Assembly (NCBI RefSeq): GCF_014649855.1
Contig: NZ_BMTV01000017.1
Span: 129,603-180,487 of the forward strand
DNA length: 50,885 nt
Source: Streptomyces roseolus
GTDB taxonomy: Bacteria > Actinomycetota > Actinomycetes > Streptomycetales > Streptomycetaceae
Direction: 5' to 3'
Made by a program: the position numbers and the translations under genes. Shown here piece after piece: positions 13,414-24,724 of this stretch (positions within the stretch are counted from its first letter, which is position 1; each line of letters starts with the position of its first letter). The notes below the pieces were generated by a model, which was not told where the DNA came from, did not search any database, and saw only the letters and a program-made list of their open reading frames with translations.

Positions 13414-14378
13414 CCGCTCTCCCTCCCCACGAGGACGCAGGCGGCCCGGTGCCCGGCGCCCGCCGTCCGCAGTTCCTGGTCGTCCTCGGCGCACTCCGCC
13501 ACCGCCACCGGGCAGCGCGGGTGGAAGGCGCAGCCGCCCGGCAGCGCCGCCGGGTCCGGCGGGTCGCCCGGCAGGCCGCGCGGCGCCCGCCGCGAGGCCG
13601 GGTCCCCGATCCGGGGGAACGCCGAGGACAGCGCCCGCCCGTAGGGGTGGGCCGCCGCCCGGTACACCTCGCGGGCCGGACCCTCCTCGACGATCCGGCC
13701 CGCGTACATGACGGCGAGCCGGTCGCAGGTGTCGGCGAGGACCGCCAGGTCGTGGCTGATCATCATCAGGCCGATGGACTCCTCGGCGACGAGTCGCTCG
13801 ATCAGCCGCAGGATCTGCGCCTGGATCATCACGTCGAGCGCGGTGGTCGGCTCGTCGGCGACGATCAGGCGCGGTTCGCAGGCGAGCGCCATCGCGATCA
13901 TCACGCGCTGGCGCTGCCCGCCGGACAGCTCGTGCGGATAGCCGGCCGCCCGGGAGGCCGGGAGGCCGACCTGCTCGAGGAGGGCGGCGACCCTCTCGCG
14001 GGCCTCGGCGGGGGTGGCCCGCCTGTGCACCAGGAGCGGTTCGGCGATCTGGTCGCCGATCCTGCGCACCGCGTTCAGCGAGTGCATCGCGCCCTGGAAG
14101 ACGATCGAGGCGCCCGCCCAGCGGACCGCCCGCAGCCGGCCCCACGTCATGGCGAGGACGTCCTCCCCGTCGAGGAGGATCTCCCCTTCGAGCCGGGCGG
14201 TCGTCGGCAGCAGTCGCAGCAGGGCGAGCGCCAGCGTCGACTTGCCGCAGCCGGACTCGCCGGCCACGCCCAGCTTCGACCCGGCCTCCAGGCTGAGGTC
14301 GACCCCGCGCACGGCGGGCACGGCCCCGGCCCCTGAGCCGTACGTGACCCTCAGGTCCCTGATCTCCAGGAGGCTCAA
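13410..14378 (-). CDS. Oligopeptide/dipeptide ABC transporter ATPase (DppD/OppD type)
   Basis: A 322-aa ATP-binding subunit. The only good start is TTG at 14378, whose bases overlap the permease stop (TTGA); no ATG or GTG precedes the conserved 'LLEIRDLRVTYG' opening. It shows Walker A GESGCGKSTL, 'GASIVFQGAMHSLNAV', signature LSGGQRQRV, Walker B 'LIVADEPTTALD' and switch MISHDL. The C-terminal oligopeptide-type extension has Cys-rich 'GGCAFHPRCPVA'. The stop overlaps the next ATPase start by ATGA. It forms a heterodimer with the DppF-type subunit. Confidence 0.92.
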   Translation of the reverse strand: MSLLEIRDLRVTYGSGAGAVPAVRGVDLSLEAGSKLGVAGESGCGKSTLALALLRLLPTTARLEGEILLDGEDVLAMTWGRLRAVRWAGASIVFQGAMHSLNAVRRIGDQIAEPLLVHRRATPAEARERVAALLEQVGLPASRAAGYPHELSGGQRQRVMIAMALACEPRLIVADEPTTALDVMIQAQILRLIERLVAEESIGLMMISHDLAVLADTCDRLAVMYAGRIVEEGPAREVYRAAAHPYGRALSSAFPRIGDPASRRAPRGLPGDPPDPAALPGGCAFHPRCPVAVAECAEDDQELRTAGAGHRAACVLVGRESG

Positions 14379-15259
14379 CGCCCCACCCCCAGCCTCGGGT
14401 TGAGCACGGATTCTACGGCCCGGCCGCAGAGCGTGAAGGCGAGCGCGACCAGCGCGATCGCGATCCCGGGCGGGGCCAGGTACCACCAGTGCCCGGAGGA
14501 GACCGCGCCCGCCTCCCGCGCGTCCTGGAGCATGCCGCCCCAGGAGACGACCGTCGGGTCGCCGAGGCCGAGGAAGGCGAGGGTGGCCTCGGTGAGGATC
14601 GCGGTGGAGATGCCGAGGGTGGTCTGCGCGAGCACCAGCGGCATCACGTTCGGCAGCACGTGCCGCGCCATGACGTGCCCGTGGCCGCCGCCGAGCGCGG
14701 TGGCCCGCTCGATGTACGGGCGGGACTCGACGGCGATAGTCTGCGCCCGCACGAGCCGGGCGGTGGTCGGCCAGGAGGTGACGCCGATGGCGAGCACCAC
14801 CGTCCACATCGACCGGGACAGCACCGTCGCGAGCACGATCGCCAGGACCAGGGCCGGCATCACCAGGAACCAGTCGGTGATCCGCATGACGACCGTGGAG
14901 AGCCAGCCGCCGTAGTGCCCCGCGAGGACCCCGACGAGGGTGCCGATGGCGACCGACAGGGTGGCCGCGAGCAGACCCACGAGCAGCGAGATCCGGGCGC
15001 CCCAGATCAGCAGGCCGAGCAGCGAGCGTCCGAACTGGTCGGTGCCGAGCGGGAATTCCGCGCTCGGCGGCTCCAGGGCCGTGCCGGGCGCGTTCGTCAC
15101 CGACTGGACGTCGGCGCCGACGGTCCACGGGGCGGTGAGCGCGAGCAGCGCGATCAGCGCCAGGCCGGCGAGTCCGTACAGGCCCGCCCGGTGGCCGCGG
15201 TACGCCTTCCAGAAGCGCGCCGCGGAGCCCCTGCGGCGCTCCCATGCGAGAGAGGTCAT
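14375..15259 (-). CDS. Oligopeptide/dipeptide ABC transporter permease (DppC type)
   Basis: A 294-aa inner-membrane permease. ATG 15259 overlaps the DppB stop (ATGA). After a soluble N-terminus and one membrane segment comes the DppC-family block 'FPLGTDQFGRSLLGLLIWG', then about five more helices with the EAA-type coupling loop 'YIERATALGGGHGHVMARHVLPNV' region (residues ~185-205). The C-terminus contains 'LAFLGLGDPTVVSWGGML', another family hallmark. It forms the pore with the DppB-type subunit. Confidence 0.94.
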   Translation of the reverse strand: MTSLAWERRRGSAARFWKAYRGHRAGLYGLAGLALIALLALTAPWTVGADVQSVTNAPGTALEPPSAEFPLGTDQFGRSLLGLLIWGARISLLVGLLAATLSVAIGTLVGVLAGHYGGWLSTVVMRITDWFLVMPALVLAIVLATVLSRSMWTVVLAIGVTSWPTTARLVRAQTIAVESRPYIERATALGGGHGHVMARHVLPNVMPLVLAQTTLGISTAILTEATLAFLGLGDPTVVSWGGMLQDAREAGAVSSGHWWYLAPPGIAIALVALAFTLCGRAVESVLNPRLGVGR

Positions 15260-16317
15260 CGGCCCACCCGGGGATCGAGCAGCGGATAGAGCAGGTCGGC
15301 GATCAGGTTCATCAGGATCATCGCTCCGGCGAAGACGACGAACAGGCCCTGCACGAGGGGGAGGTCGGGCACGCTGAGCGCCTGGTAGAAGAGGCCGCCG
15401 AGCCCCGGCCAGGAGAAGACGGTCTCCACCAGGATCGAACCGGCCGCCACGTGGCCCAGGTTGATGAAGACCATGGTGACGGTCGGAAGCAGGGCGTTGG
15501 GCACCGCGTGCCGGCGCCGCACCTCGTCGTCCCTGAGCCCCTTCGCCCGGGCGGTCGTCAGATAGTCGCCGCCCATCTCGTCGAGGAGCGAGGAGCGCAT
15601 CACGAGCAGGGTCTGCGCGTAGCCGACCGCGACCAGCGTCACCACCGGGAGGACGAGGTGGTGGGCGACGTCGAGGACGTACGCGAAGCCGGTCTCGCCC
15701 GTCCCCGACTCCATGCCGCCGGTCGGGAAGAGCCCGGGGACCGGGCCCGTGCCCACCGAGAAGACGATGATCAGCAGCAGTCCGAGCCAGAACGACGGCA
15801 CCGACCACAGGGTGAGCGCGATGCCGGTGTTCACCTTGTCGCCGAGGCGGCCGTGCCGCCACGCCGAGCGGGTGCCGAGCCACAGCCCGAGCGCCGAGTA
15901 GATCACCACGGCGACGCCGGTGAGCAGCAGCGTCGCGGGCAGCTTCGCCGCGATCAGCTCGCCGACCGGCGCGCGGAACTGGAAGGAGGTGCCGAGGTCG
16001 CCGGTGAGCGCCTTGGCGCAGTAGTCGGTGAACTGCTGCCACAACGGCAGGTCGAGGCCGAACTGGCGCCGCAGGGTCGCGAGTTGCTCGGCGGAGGTGG
16101 GGACGCCGTGGGTCATCGCCTTCACCGGGTCACCGGGGATGATCCGGAAGAGGAAGAAGCTGGTGACCAGGACGGCGAAGAGGGAGACGAGCGCGCCGCC
16201 CAGCTTCCCCGCCGCGTGGCGGAGATAGCCGGAGGTGACGCCGGTGCGGGGCGCGCCGTCCGTGGCGCGGGCCTCCTCGGCCCGCGCCACGCCGGCGGGG
16301 GTGCTTGCCGTCGTCAT
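15256..16317 (-). CDS. Oligopeptide/dipeptide ABC transporter permease (DppB type)
   Basis: A 353-aa permease; ATG 16317 lies two bases after the binding-protein stop, so translation is probably coupled. There is a ~35-residue polar N-terminal extension, a first membrane helix, and the family-defining 'FRIIPGDPVKAM' loop. Further helices carry 'MRSSLLDEMGGDYLTTARAK' (EAA coupling loop), then 'RHAVPNALLPTVTM' and 'VETVFSWPGLGGLFYQAL'. About six membrane segments in total. The gene order SBP-B-C-D-F is the common Dpp/Opp arrangement. Confidence 0.94.
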   Translation of the reverse strand: MTTASTPAGVARAEEARATDGAPRTGVTSGYLRHAAGKLGGALVSLFAVLVTSFFLFRIIPGDPVKAMTHGVPTSAEQLATLRRQFGLDLPLWQQFTDYCAKALTGDLGTSFQFRAPVGELIAAKLPATLLLTGVAVVIYSALGLWLGTRSAWRHGRLGDKVNTGIALTLWSVPSFWLGLLLIIVFSVGTGPVPGLFPTGGMESGTGETGFAYVLDVAHHLVLPVVTLVAVGYAQTLLVMRSSLLDEMGGDYLTTARAKGLRDDEVRRRHAVPNALLPTVTMVFINLGHVAAGSILVETVFSWPGLGGLFYQALSVPDLPLVQGLFVVFAGAMILMNLIADLLYPLLDPRVGR

Positions 16318-16319
16318 CG

Positions 16320-18209
16320 CTACTCGCGGTCGTCGGCGGTGGCGCGCCGGCGCGTCCGGAGGAGGAGCAGTCCGCCGGCGACGACGACCACGGCCGCGCC
16401 GACCCCGATCCAGACCCCGGTCGAGGACGAGCCGGAGCCGTCCCCGGAACCGGAGGCGGAGCCGGCGGGCACGGCCGACCACCAGCTCCAGTAGCCGTCC
16501 TGCCCCCACAGGTTCCCGGCCGCCTCGGGCATGGTGGTGATGGACGCGATCTGGTCGGTGCGGTACGCCTCCAGGGCGTTGGGGTAGGCCATGACGTTCA
16601 TGTACCCCGTGTCGTACAGCCGGGACTGCATCCGCTTGACCAGGTCCGCCCGCTTGGCGGTGTCGTACTCCACTGCCTGCTGCGCGTAGAGCGCGTCGAA
16701 CTCCTTGTCGCAGATGAAGTTGTCGGTGGCGCCGGTGTCCTTCGGGGTGGCCGGGAGGGTGCCGCAGGTGTGGATGGAGAGGACGTAGTCCGGGTCGGGG
16801 TTGACCGACCAGCCGTCGAAGGCCAGGTCGTAGTCGCCCTTGACCCAGGGGTCGGAGACGCTGTCCAGGCATTCGACGGTCAGGCCGATGCCCAGCGCGC
16901 CCCACCACTCCTGGAGGTACTTGCCGACCGCCTTGTCGTTCGGGTCGGTGGCGTGGCAGAGGATCCGGAAGTTCAGCGGCCTGCCGTCCTTGCCGAGCCG
17001 CTTCCCCTCGCCGTTCTTCCGGTACCCGGCGTCGTCGAGGGCCTTCGCGGCGGCGGCGGGGTCGTACGCCCGCTTCTGCTCGGGGCCGGGCTTCCAGAAG
17101 TACGAGCCGAAGCGCGGCGGGATGTACCCCTCGCCCTCCACGGCGTGTCCCTGGAAGACCTTGTCGACGAGGGCGGCGCGGTCGACGGAGAGGAAGAGCG
17201 CCTTGCGCACGGCCGGGTCGAGGAGGGCCGGGTGGCCGTTGCCGAAGGTCTTCCCGTCCTTCGCGCGGGCGCCCGGGTTGGTGGCGAGCGCGTAGAAGCG
17301 GCGCCCGGGGGCGTCGTTGACCTTGATGTCCTTCTGCGTCTTCAGCGCCGCGGCCTGGGCGGGCGTCAGGTTCGGCACGAAGGACACCTCGCCCTTCTGG
17401 AGGGCGGCGACGGCCGCGTCCCCGTCCTTGTAGTACTTGAAGACCAGCTCGTCGAACTTGGGGGAGCCGCGCCAGAACGTCTTGTTCGGCTTCAGCTTGA
17501 TGTACTGGTCGACCTTGTAGTCGGTGATGACGAAGGGGCCGTTGCCGACGATCGGGAACTGCTGGTCGTTGTTGAACTTCGAGAAGTCGCCGACCTTCTC
17601 CCACACGTGCTTCGGCACGATCGGCACGTCGAGGGCGGTCATCGTCGCCTGCGGCTTCTTCAGCCGGATGACGAGGGTGCGCGGATCGGGGGCGGTGACC
17701 TCGGCGAAGTTCGCCGTGAAGCTGCCGTTGGCGGTGGCCGCGTTCGGGTCGGTCATCATCTTGTTGAAGGTCCAGGCCGCGTCCTCGGCGGTGGCCGGCT
17801 TCCCGTCGGACCAGGTGGAGTCCTCGCGGATCCTGTACGTCCACGTCAGCTTGTCCGCCGAGGCGGACCACTCGGTGGCGAAGCCCGGGACGGTCCTCGC
17901 GTCCTTGGCGTCGTAGTTGGTGAGGTACTCGTAGGCCAGCCGGTGGATGCTGGTCGAGGTGAGCTTCTGGGCCAGGAACGGGCTGAGCGAGTCGATGCTC
18001 TGCGAGACGGCCACCGTGAGCGTCGTGCCGCCGGACTTCTCGTCCCCGGCGGCGGCCGGAGCGGCGGCCGGAGCGGCGGTCGCGGTGGCGGGGAGCGCCG
18101 CGAGCGAGGCGGTGGCGAGGGCGGCGGCGAGCAGGAGGCGTGCGGTCCGGCGGGGCCGGTCCGGTCGGCGGGGGAGTGGGCGGGAGGGAACCTTCGTGAC
18201 CATGACCAT
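16320..18209 (-). CDS. Family 5 extracellular solute-binding protein with C-terminal membrane anchor
   Basis: A 629-aa binding protein of the peptide/nickel (SBP_bac_5) class. Start chosen at ATG 18209 behind gagg; ATG 18203 is an alternative. Residues ~1-50 form a signal peptide with an Arg-rich n-region and Ala-rich core; there is no lipobox Cys. The family motif is seen around 'TVPGFATEWSASADKLTWTY' and 'IREDSTWSDGKPATAEDAAW', and in 'YDLAFDGWSVNPDPDYVLS'. The C-terminus has a Gly/Ser linker, a hydrophobic segment (about residues 600-618) and RTRRR, i.e. a sortase-free membrane anchor replacing the usual lipid anchor. First gene of the ABC operon; the ligand is unknown. Confidence 0.92.
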   Translation of the reverse strand: MVMVTKVPSRPLPRRPDRPRRTARLLLAAALATASLAALPATATAAPAAAPAAAGDEKSGGTTLTVAVSQSIDSLSPFLAQKLTSTSIHRLAYEYLTNYDAKDARTVPGFATEWSASADKLTWTYRIREDSTWSDGKPATAEDAAWTFNKMMTDPNAATANGSFTANFAEVTAPDPRTLVIRLKKPQATMTALDVPIVPKHVWEKVGDFSKFNNDQQFPIVGNGPFVITDYKVDQYIKLKPNKTFWRGSPKFDELVFKYYKDGDAAVAALQKGEVSFVPNLTPAQAAALKTQKDIKVNDAPGRRFYALATNPGARAKDGKTFGNGHPALLDPAVRKALFLSVDRAALVDKVFQGHAVEGEGYIPPRFGSYFWKPGPEQKRAYDPAAAAKALDDAGYRKNGEGKRLGKDGRPLNFRILCHATDPNDKAVGKYLQEWWGALGIGLTVECLDSVSDPWVKGDYDLAFDGWSVNPDPDYVLSIHTCGTLPATPKDTGATDNFICDKEFDALYAQQAVEYDTAKRADLVKRMQSRLYDTGYMNVMAYPNALEAYRTDQIASITTMPEAAGNLWGQDGYWSWWSAVPAGSASGSGDGSGSSSTGVWIGVGAAVVVVAGGLLLLRTRRRATADDRE

Positions 18210-18279
18210 GGGACGTGACCTCGCGTCGGGGGATCTGTCGTGGAGTCGTGGATCTTGGGCTGACGTCAAGTGAAGCGAA

Positions 18280-18309
18280 GATGTATCAGCGGTGGTCTGC
18301 CGTCGTCAA
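18280..18309 (-). promoter_or_regulatory. Candidate promoter of the ABC importer operon
   Basis: On the minus strand TTGACG (18309-18304) is followed after 18 bases by TACATC (18285-18280), about 70 bases before the binding-protein start. The -35 is near consensus for the main vegetative sigma factor; the -10 is only fair. Confidence 0.4.
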
Positions 18310-18347
18310 CGATGACTCAAACCCCGTGTGTGCTGCGGGAATGCAAG

Positions 18348-18381
18348 GAGGCTCCGTACCGGTGAACCGGTACGGAGCCTC
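18348..18381 (-). terminator. Strong terminator hairpin after the EspI-like gene
   Basis: A perfect 15-bp stem (gaggctccgtaccgg, 18348-18362, pairing with 18367-18381) with a TGAA tetraloop, 22 bases past the stop of the minus-strand ATPase gene. It isolates the T7SS locus from the ABC operon. Confidence 0.85.
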
Positions 18382-18403
18382 ATTGGTCTACTCCTGTGAC
18401 GCG

Positions 18404-21649
<3,246 letters not shown>

Positions 21650-22074
21650 TTTGCCTCCTGGTGTGGTCGAGCACCCTTGTGCCGTCGTGCGTCGGGGCCA
21701 CCGTTCGCTGCCGGTCGGGCGGCTCTCCCCCTCGGACCCGGCGACCGTTCCGAGGGATACTCCGCCGCGCCCCCACCCACCCTAAACGCCCCCGCCGTCA
21801 GGGCGGCAGGCCCGTCCTCCCCCTTCGGGCCGCGGCTCCGCCCGGGAGCACGGCCAGGGTGACGCCGGTGCGGCGGAGCGTGAGGGAGGACCGGGGGCGA
21901 AACCGTACGAGAGGGGGCAACGAGGGGTATTGCGTACCGTCTTGCCGGCCCTGTGCCGACCCCTGTCCCTTGCCCGAACGGGTGATGCGACGAACCGGCG
22001 GCCGCGCACCCGTCTCCGGGCACCCGACCGCCGGCTCGACACGGTCCCCGCCACCGGAGGGCGGGGCCGCGGAC
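21650..22074. other. Gene-free spacer between the EspI-like gene and bldB-like gene
   Basis: A 425-base region without a credible CDS. It should hold the promoter of the EspI-like gene, of which only the RBS (aggagg) is clear. At 22046-22066 a 7-bp inverted repeat (ccccgcc / ggcgggg, 7-base loop) immediately follows the stop of the DUF397 gene on the minus strand and is a plausible terminator. No other structure stands out. Confidence 0.5.
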
Positions 22075-22308
22075 TCACTTCAGGTCGAACTCGCCGTCCC
22101 GCGCGCCGAGGACGAAGGCCGTCCACTCCGCCTCCGTGTACCGCAGCACGGTGCCGTGGTCCAGCGAGGAGCGCATGGCGACGGCGCCGTTCGGCAGGTG
22201 GGCGATTTCGACGCGCTCCTCGTCCGGGCTCGTGCCGGGGGCGCCGATCCACTCGACGTCCGAGATGTCGAGGGCGTACAACTCGTCCTTCTCCTGCGCG
22301 CTCCCCAT
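22075..22308 (-). CDS. bldB: BldB-like DUF397 protein
   Basis: A 77-aa protein with RBS aaagga 6 bases before ATG 22308. It carries the C-terminal DUF397 pattern 'AVAMRSSLD...LRYTEAEW.AFVLGA' followed by 'RDGEFDLK'. Its N-terminal half ('ELYALDISDVEWIGAPG', then 'RVEIAHLPNG') departs from ordinary DUF397 proteins in the way BldB does. BldB of S. coelicolor is a small developmental protein needed for aerial mycelium and antibiotic production, and its gene lies in the ESX region of that species. It forms its own transcription unit between the EspI-like gene and the eccE pair. Its biochemical function is unknown; the symbol is a recognition by motif and locus, not by alignment. Confidence 0.75.
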   Translation of the reverse strand: MGSAQEKDELYALDISDVEWIGAPGTSPDEERVEIAHLPNGAVAMRSSLDHGTVLRYTEAEWTAFVLGARDGEFDLK

Positions 22309-22474
22309 GGGAGTTCCTTTCGTTCACGGCCTGTCGGCGGCCCCTGTGTCCCGTGGCGCGGGGCGGTTGGGACCCGCCCGTGCCACCAGGGGAAATACTA
22401 GGGAAACCGGCTTCCGCGCGGGGGTGCTTCGGCGAACTGCGGCTCTCCTCCGCCCCTGCGCCGGCCCGCTCTTC

Positions 22475-23194
22475 TCAGTCCATGCGGCGGGCCGTGCCGA
22501 GCAGTCCCGACTCCGCGTCCGTGGCGTTGGTGATCACCCAGTGCCGCTCGCCGCCCGCGCACCACAGCGTCACGCCGTCCGCCAGCGTCGGCAGCGCCTC
22601 GACCTCGGTCCGCGTCAGGCCCAGGATGCGCCCGGTCTGCTCGGCCTCCTGCGGCGAGACGCGCTGGATGCCGACGAGCGTGGCCGCGCGCATCAGCCGC
22701 GGGGCGACCGGGCTGAGGTACGGAAGGAGCGTCAGCACCGACTGCCACGGCGAGGAGACGACCCGGCCGCGCGGCGGCCGCATGCCGCAGTCCCGCACCA
22801 CGACCGCCGGGCTGCCGACGGTCGCGCCCAGCGGCGGGACCCGGCCCACGTCATGGAGGGTGATGCACTCCAGGCCCGCGCCCGCCGCCTGCGCCAGACC
22901 CACCCACGCGTGCGGGCGGCCGGTCTCCACGACGACCCGGGAGCCGGTGGCGGCGGCGCGCAGCGCCAGCACCTGCGCCGTCCACAGACCACCGATGAGC
23001 AGGACGTCGTACGGCGTCGAGCGGTGGAAGCCCACCAGCTGCGCGCGGCCCTCGGAGTCCTCGCCGATCACCACGCCGTCGTCGCCCACCGGCAGGGAGA
23101 GCGCGCCGAGTTCGGCCGTCGGCACGGTGTGCCCCGCGTGCCGCGGGCCGATCAGACCGCGCAGCCCCTTCACCGCTCCGCCGCGGACCGTCAT
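22475..23194 (-). CDS. Conserved-looking T7SS protein coupled to eccE
   Basis: A 239-aa soluble protein with no signal peptide or membrane segment. ATG 23194 overlaps the eccE stop as ATGA, so the two are translated together. The sequence alternates strands and helices ('RSTPYDVLLIGGLWTAQVL', 'ATGSRVVVETGRPHAWVG', 'CITLHDVGRVPP', 'TVGSPAVVVRDCG'), as in a Rossmann/RecA-like fold, but there is no P-loop. The last third contains 'EAEQTGRILGLTRTEVEAL' and a 'TLWCAGGERHWVITNATDAE' ending. I do not recognise the family by name. A non-catalytic ATPase-like partner of the EccE/EccC membrane complex is possible (inference). Confidence 0.85.
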   Translation of the reverse strand: MTVRGGAVKGLRGLIGPRHAGHTVPTAELGALSLPVGDDGVVIGEDSEGRAQLVGFHRSTPYDVLLIGGLWTAQVLALRAAATGSRVVVETGRPHAWVGLAQAAGAGLECITLHDVGRVPPLGATVGSPAVVVRDCGMRPPRGRVVSSPWQSVLTLLPYLSPVAPRLMRAATLVGIQRVSPQEAEQTGRILGLTRTEVEALPTLADGVTLWCAGGERHWVITNATDAESGLLGTARRMD

Positions 23195-24543
23195 CGAGCA
23201 CCCCCGAGAGGCATCGTCGCCAGCACGCCCGGAAGCTGCTCGCGGTCCAGTCGCAGCAGGCCGACCTTCGCGGTGCGCGCCGCCTGCTCCAGGGTCCGGC
23301 GCACCCGGACCAGTTCGTTGTCGGAGCCGCCCGTCACCCGGACGTGGCCGCCGACCTCCATCGTGCCCTGGCGCGCCCCGCGCCGGACGGTGAGGCTGAA
23401 GGTCGTGGCGTAGGCGGGGACCGAGGTCAGCAGCGAGACGAGCCGCGGCAGCGGCGCCGCGCCCCGGCCCAGCTCGGGCCAGCGCCCGACCGCGTACGTG
23501 GTGTGCCAGCGGTCGTCGCACCGCCACACCCGGGAGGTCTCGGCCGTCCGCCGCTGCGGCGCCGCGTCCGCCCGGCCCGCCCGCGCGGCCGCGTGGGGAC
23601 TCGTACAGGCGGCGGTCGCGATCGTCGAGTTGACCTCCTCCTGGTCCAGCACGACCGCCTGGAAACCGGCGCCGGTGATCCGGCTCGCCAGGTGGTCGGC
23701 GATCCGCACCAGGCAGCGCTGCGCGCCCTCCAGGCCGCCGCCGCGCGCCGCGACCGCCTCCTTGCAGCGCTCGGGGTCCAGCTTCACCGCCACCCAGGTC
23801 AGCCGCAGCGCGGGCGCCCCGGTCCGCTCCTGGAGGGGGGTGTACGAGAGGCGGGCCACGGCCTGCTGGGGGAGGTGCGGCGCCGGGGCCGGGCGGACCT
23901 GCTGCACCAGCTGGACCGACTCGACCACGATGTCGTCGACCTCCAGGGCGTCGCCGAGGAGGGTCAGCGGGAAGGCGCGGGCACCGAAGACCGGCCGCAG
24001 CGCCGAACCGCTCGCCTCGACGCGCAGCACGGCGGTCAGGAACGTGCCGTCGCCCAGCATGCCGACGGTGCGGTGGTTGCGGTCGACGTACGGCCGGGCG
24101 CCGAAGCCCCGCACGCTCTCGGTGACCGGGGCGAGGGCCGGGTCCGCGTCGGCCGCCGAGGGCGCGGTGTCGCGCCGGCGCGCCCGCAGCGCGAGCGCCG
24201 TCCCCATCCAGTCCTGCACGGCCTGCCCGCGGCGCCGTATCACCGCCAGGAGCACGAGGACGCCGGCCACGACACACGTCGGGACCAGCCAGAGCCCGCC
24301 CATCACGAAACCGACGGCCACCAGCGCGAGCGCCGCCTCGACCAGCACGAGCTGACGGAGGTGGACGGGGCCGACCCGGCTCGTGCGCGACAGCGGACGG
24401 AGCGTCGTCGTCGCCGGGACGGCGGTCTGCGCGGCCGGCCGCGCCGGGGCCTCACCGCTTTCGTTGCTGCGTTGCCGTCGGGAAGATTGAGGCGCTCGGC
24501 CGCTGGTCCGCCGCCCGTCGCGCGCACGCGTCGCCGTACCCAT
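23191..24543 (-). CDS. eccE: Type VII secretion membrane protein EccE
   Basis: A 450-aa protein starting at ATG 24543 behind aggggg. After a ~60-residue basic, low-complexity N-terminus it has two adjacent membrane helices (about 65-82 and 84-102) followed by a large cytosolic/periplasmic domain. This two-helix topology and position in the locus match EccE, the peripheral subunit of the ESX channel. It contains conserved-looking blocks such as 'GRRPYVDRNHRTVGMLGDG'-like sequence near residue 145 and 'LTWVAVKLDPERCKEAVAAR'. It is divergent from eccB (181-base shared promoter region) and overlaps the 239-aa partner downstream. EccE is poorly conserved, so the name rests partly on context. Confidence 0.82.
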   Translation of the reverse strand: MGTATRARDGRRTSGRAPQSSRRQRSNESGEAPARPAAQTAVPATTTLRPLSRTSRVGPVHLRQLVLVEAALALVAVGFVMGGLWLVPTCVVAGVLVLLAVIRRRGQAVQDWMGTALALRARRRDTAPSAADADPALAPVTESVRGFGARPYVDRNHRTVGMLGDGTFLTAVLRVEASGSALRPVFGARAFPLTLLGDALEVDDIVVESVQLVQQVRPAPAPHLPQQAVARLSYTPLQERTGAPALRLTWVAVKLDPERCKEAVAARGGGLEGAQRCLVRIADHLASRITGAGFQAVVLDQEEVNSTIATAACTSPHAAARAGRADAAPQRRTAETSRVWRCDDRWHTTYAVGRWPELGRGAAPLPRLVSLLTSVPAYATTFSLTVRRGARQGTMEVGGHVRVTGGSDNELVRVRRTLEQAARTAKVGLLRLDREQLPGVLATMPLGGAR

Positions 24544-24724
24544 CGCCGCGTTGCCCCCTCGTGTCCGTAATAGCCGAATTCCCTTGGGCGTTGACCGGGC
24601 GATCACCCTACCTGAGCGGTGAGACACGGGTGCCGCCAGGCATAGTAGGGGGCGGCGGGACGGCGGAAGGACCCGCCGAGCGTGGCAGACCGGTCGGCCG
24701 GCGGGGAGAGGGACGACTCAACAG

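Noticed and set aside
18280..18403. Small gene in the spacer before the ABC operon
   Set aside because: No RBS-linked frame with codon bias; the space is filled by a promoter and a terminator.
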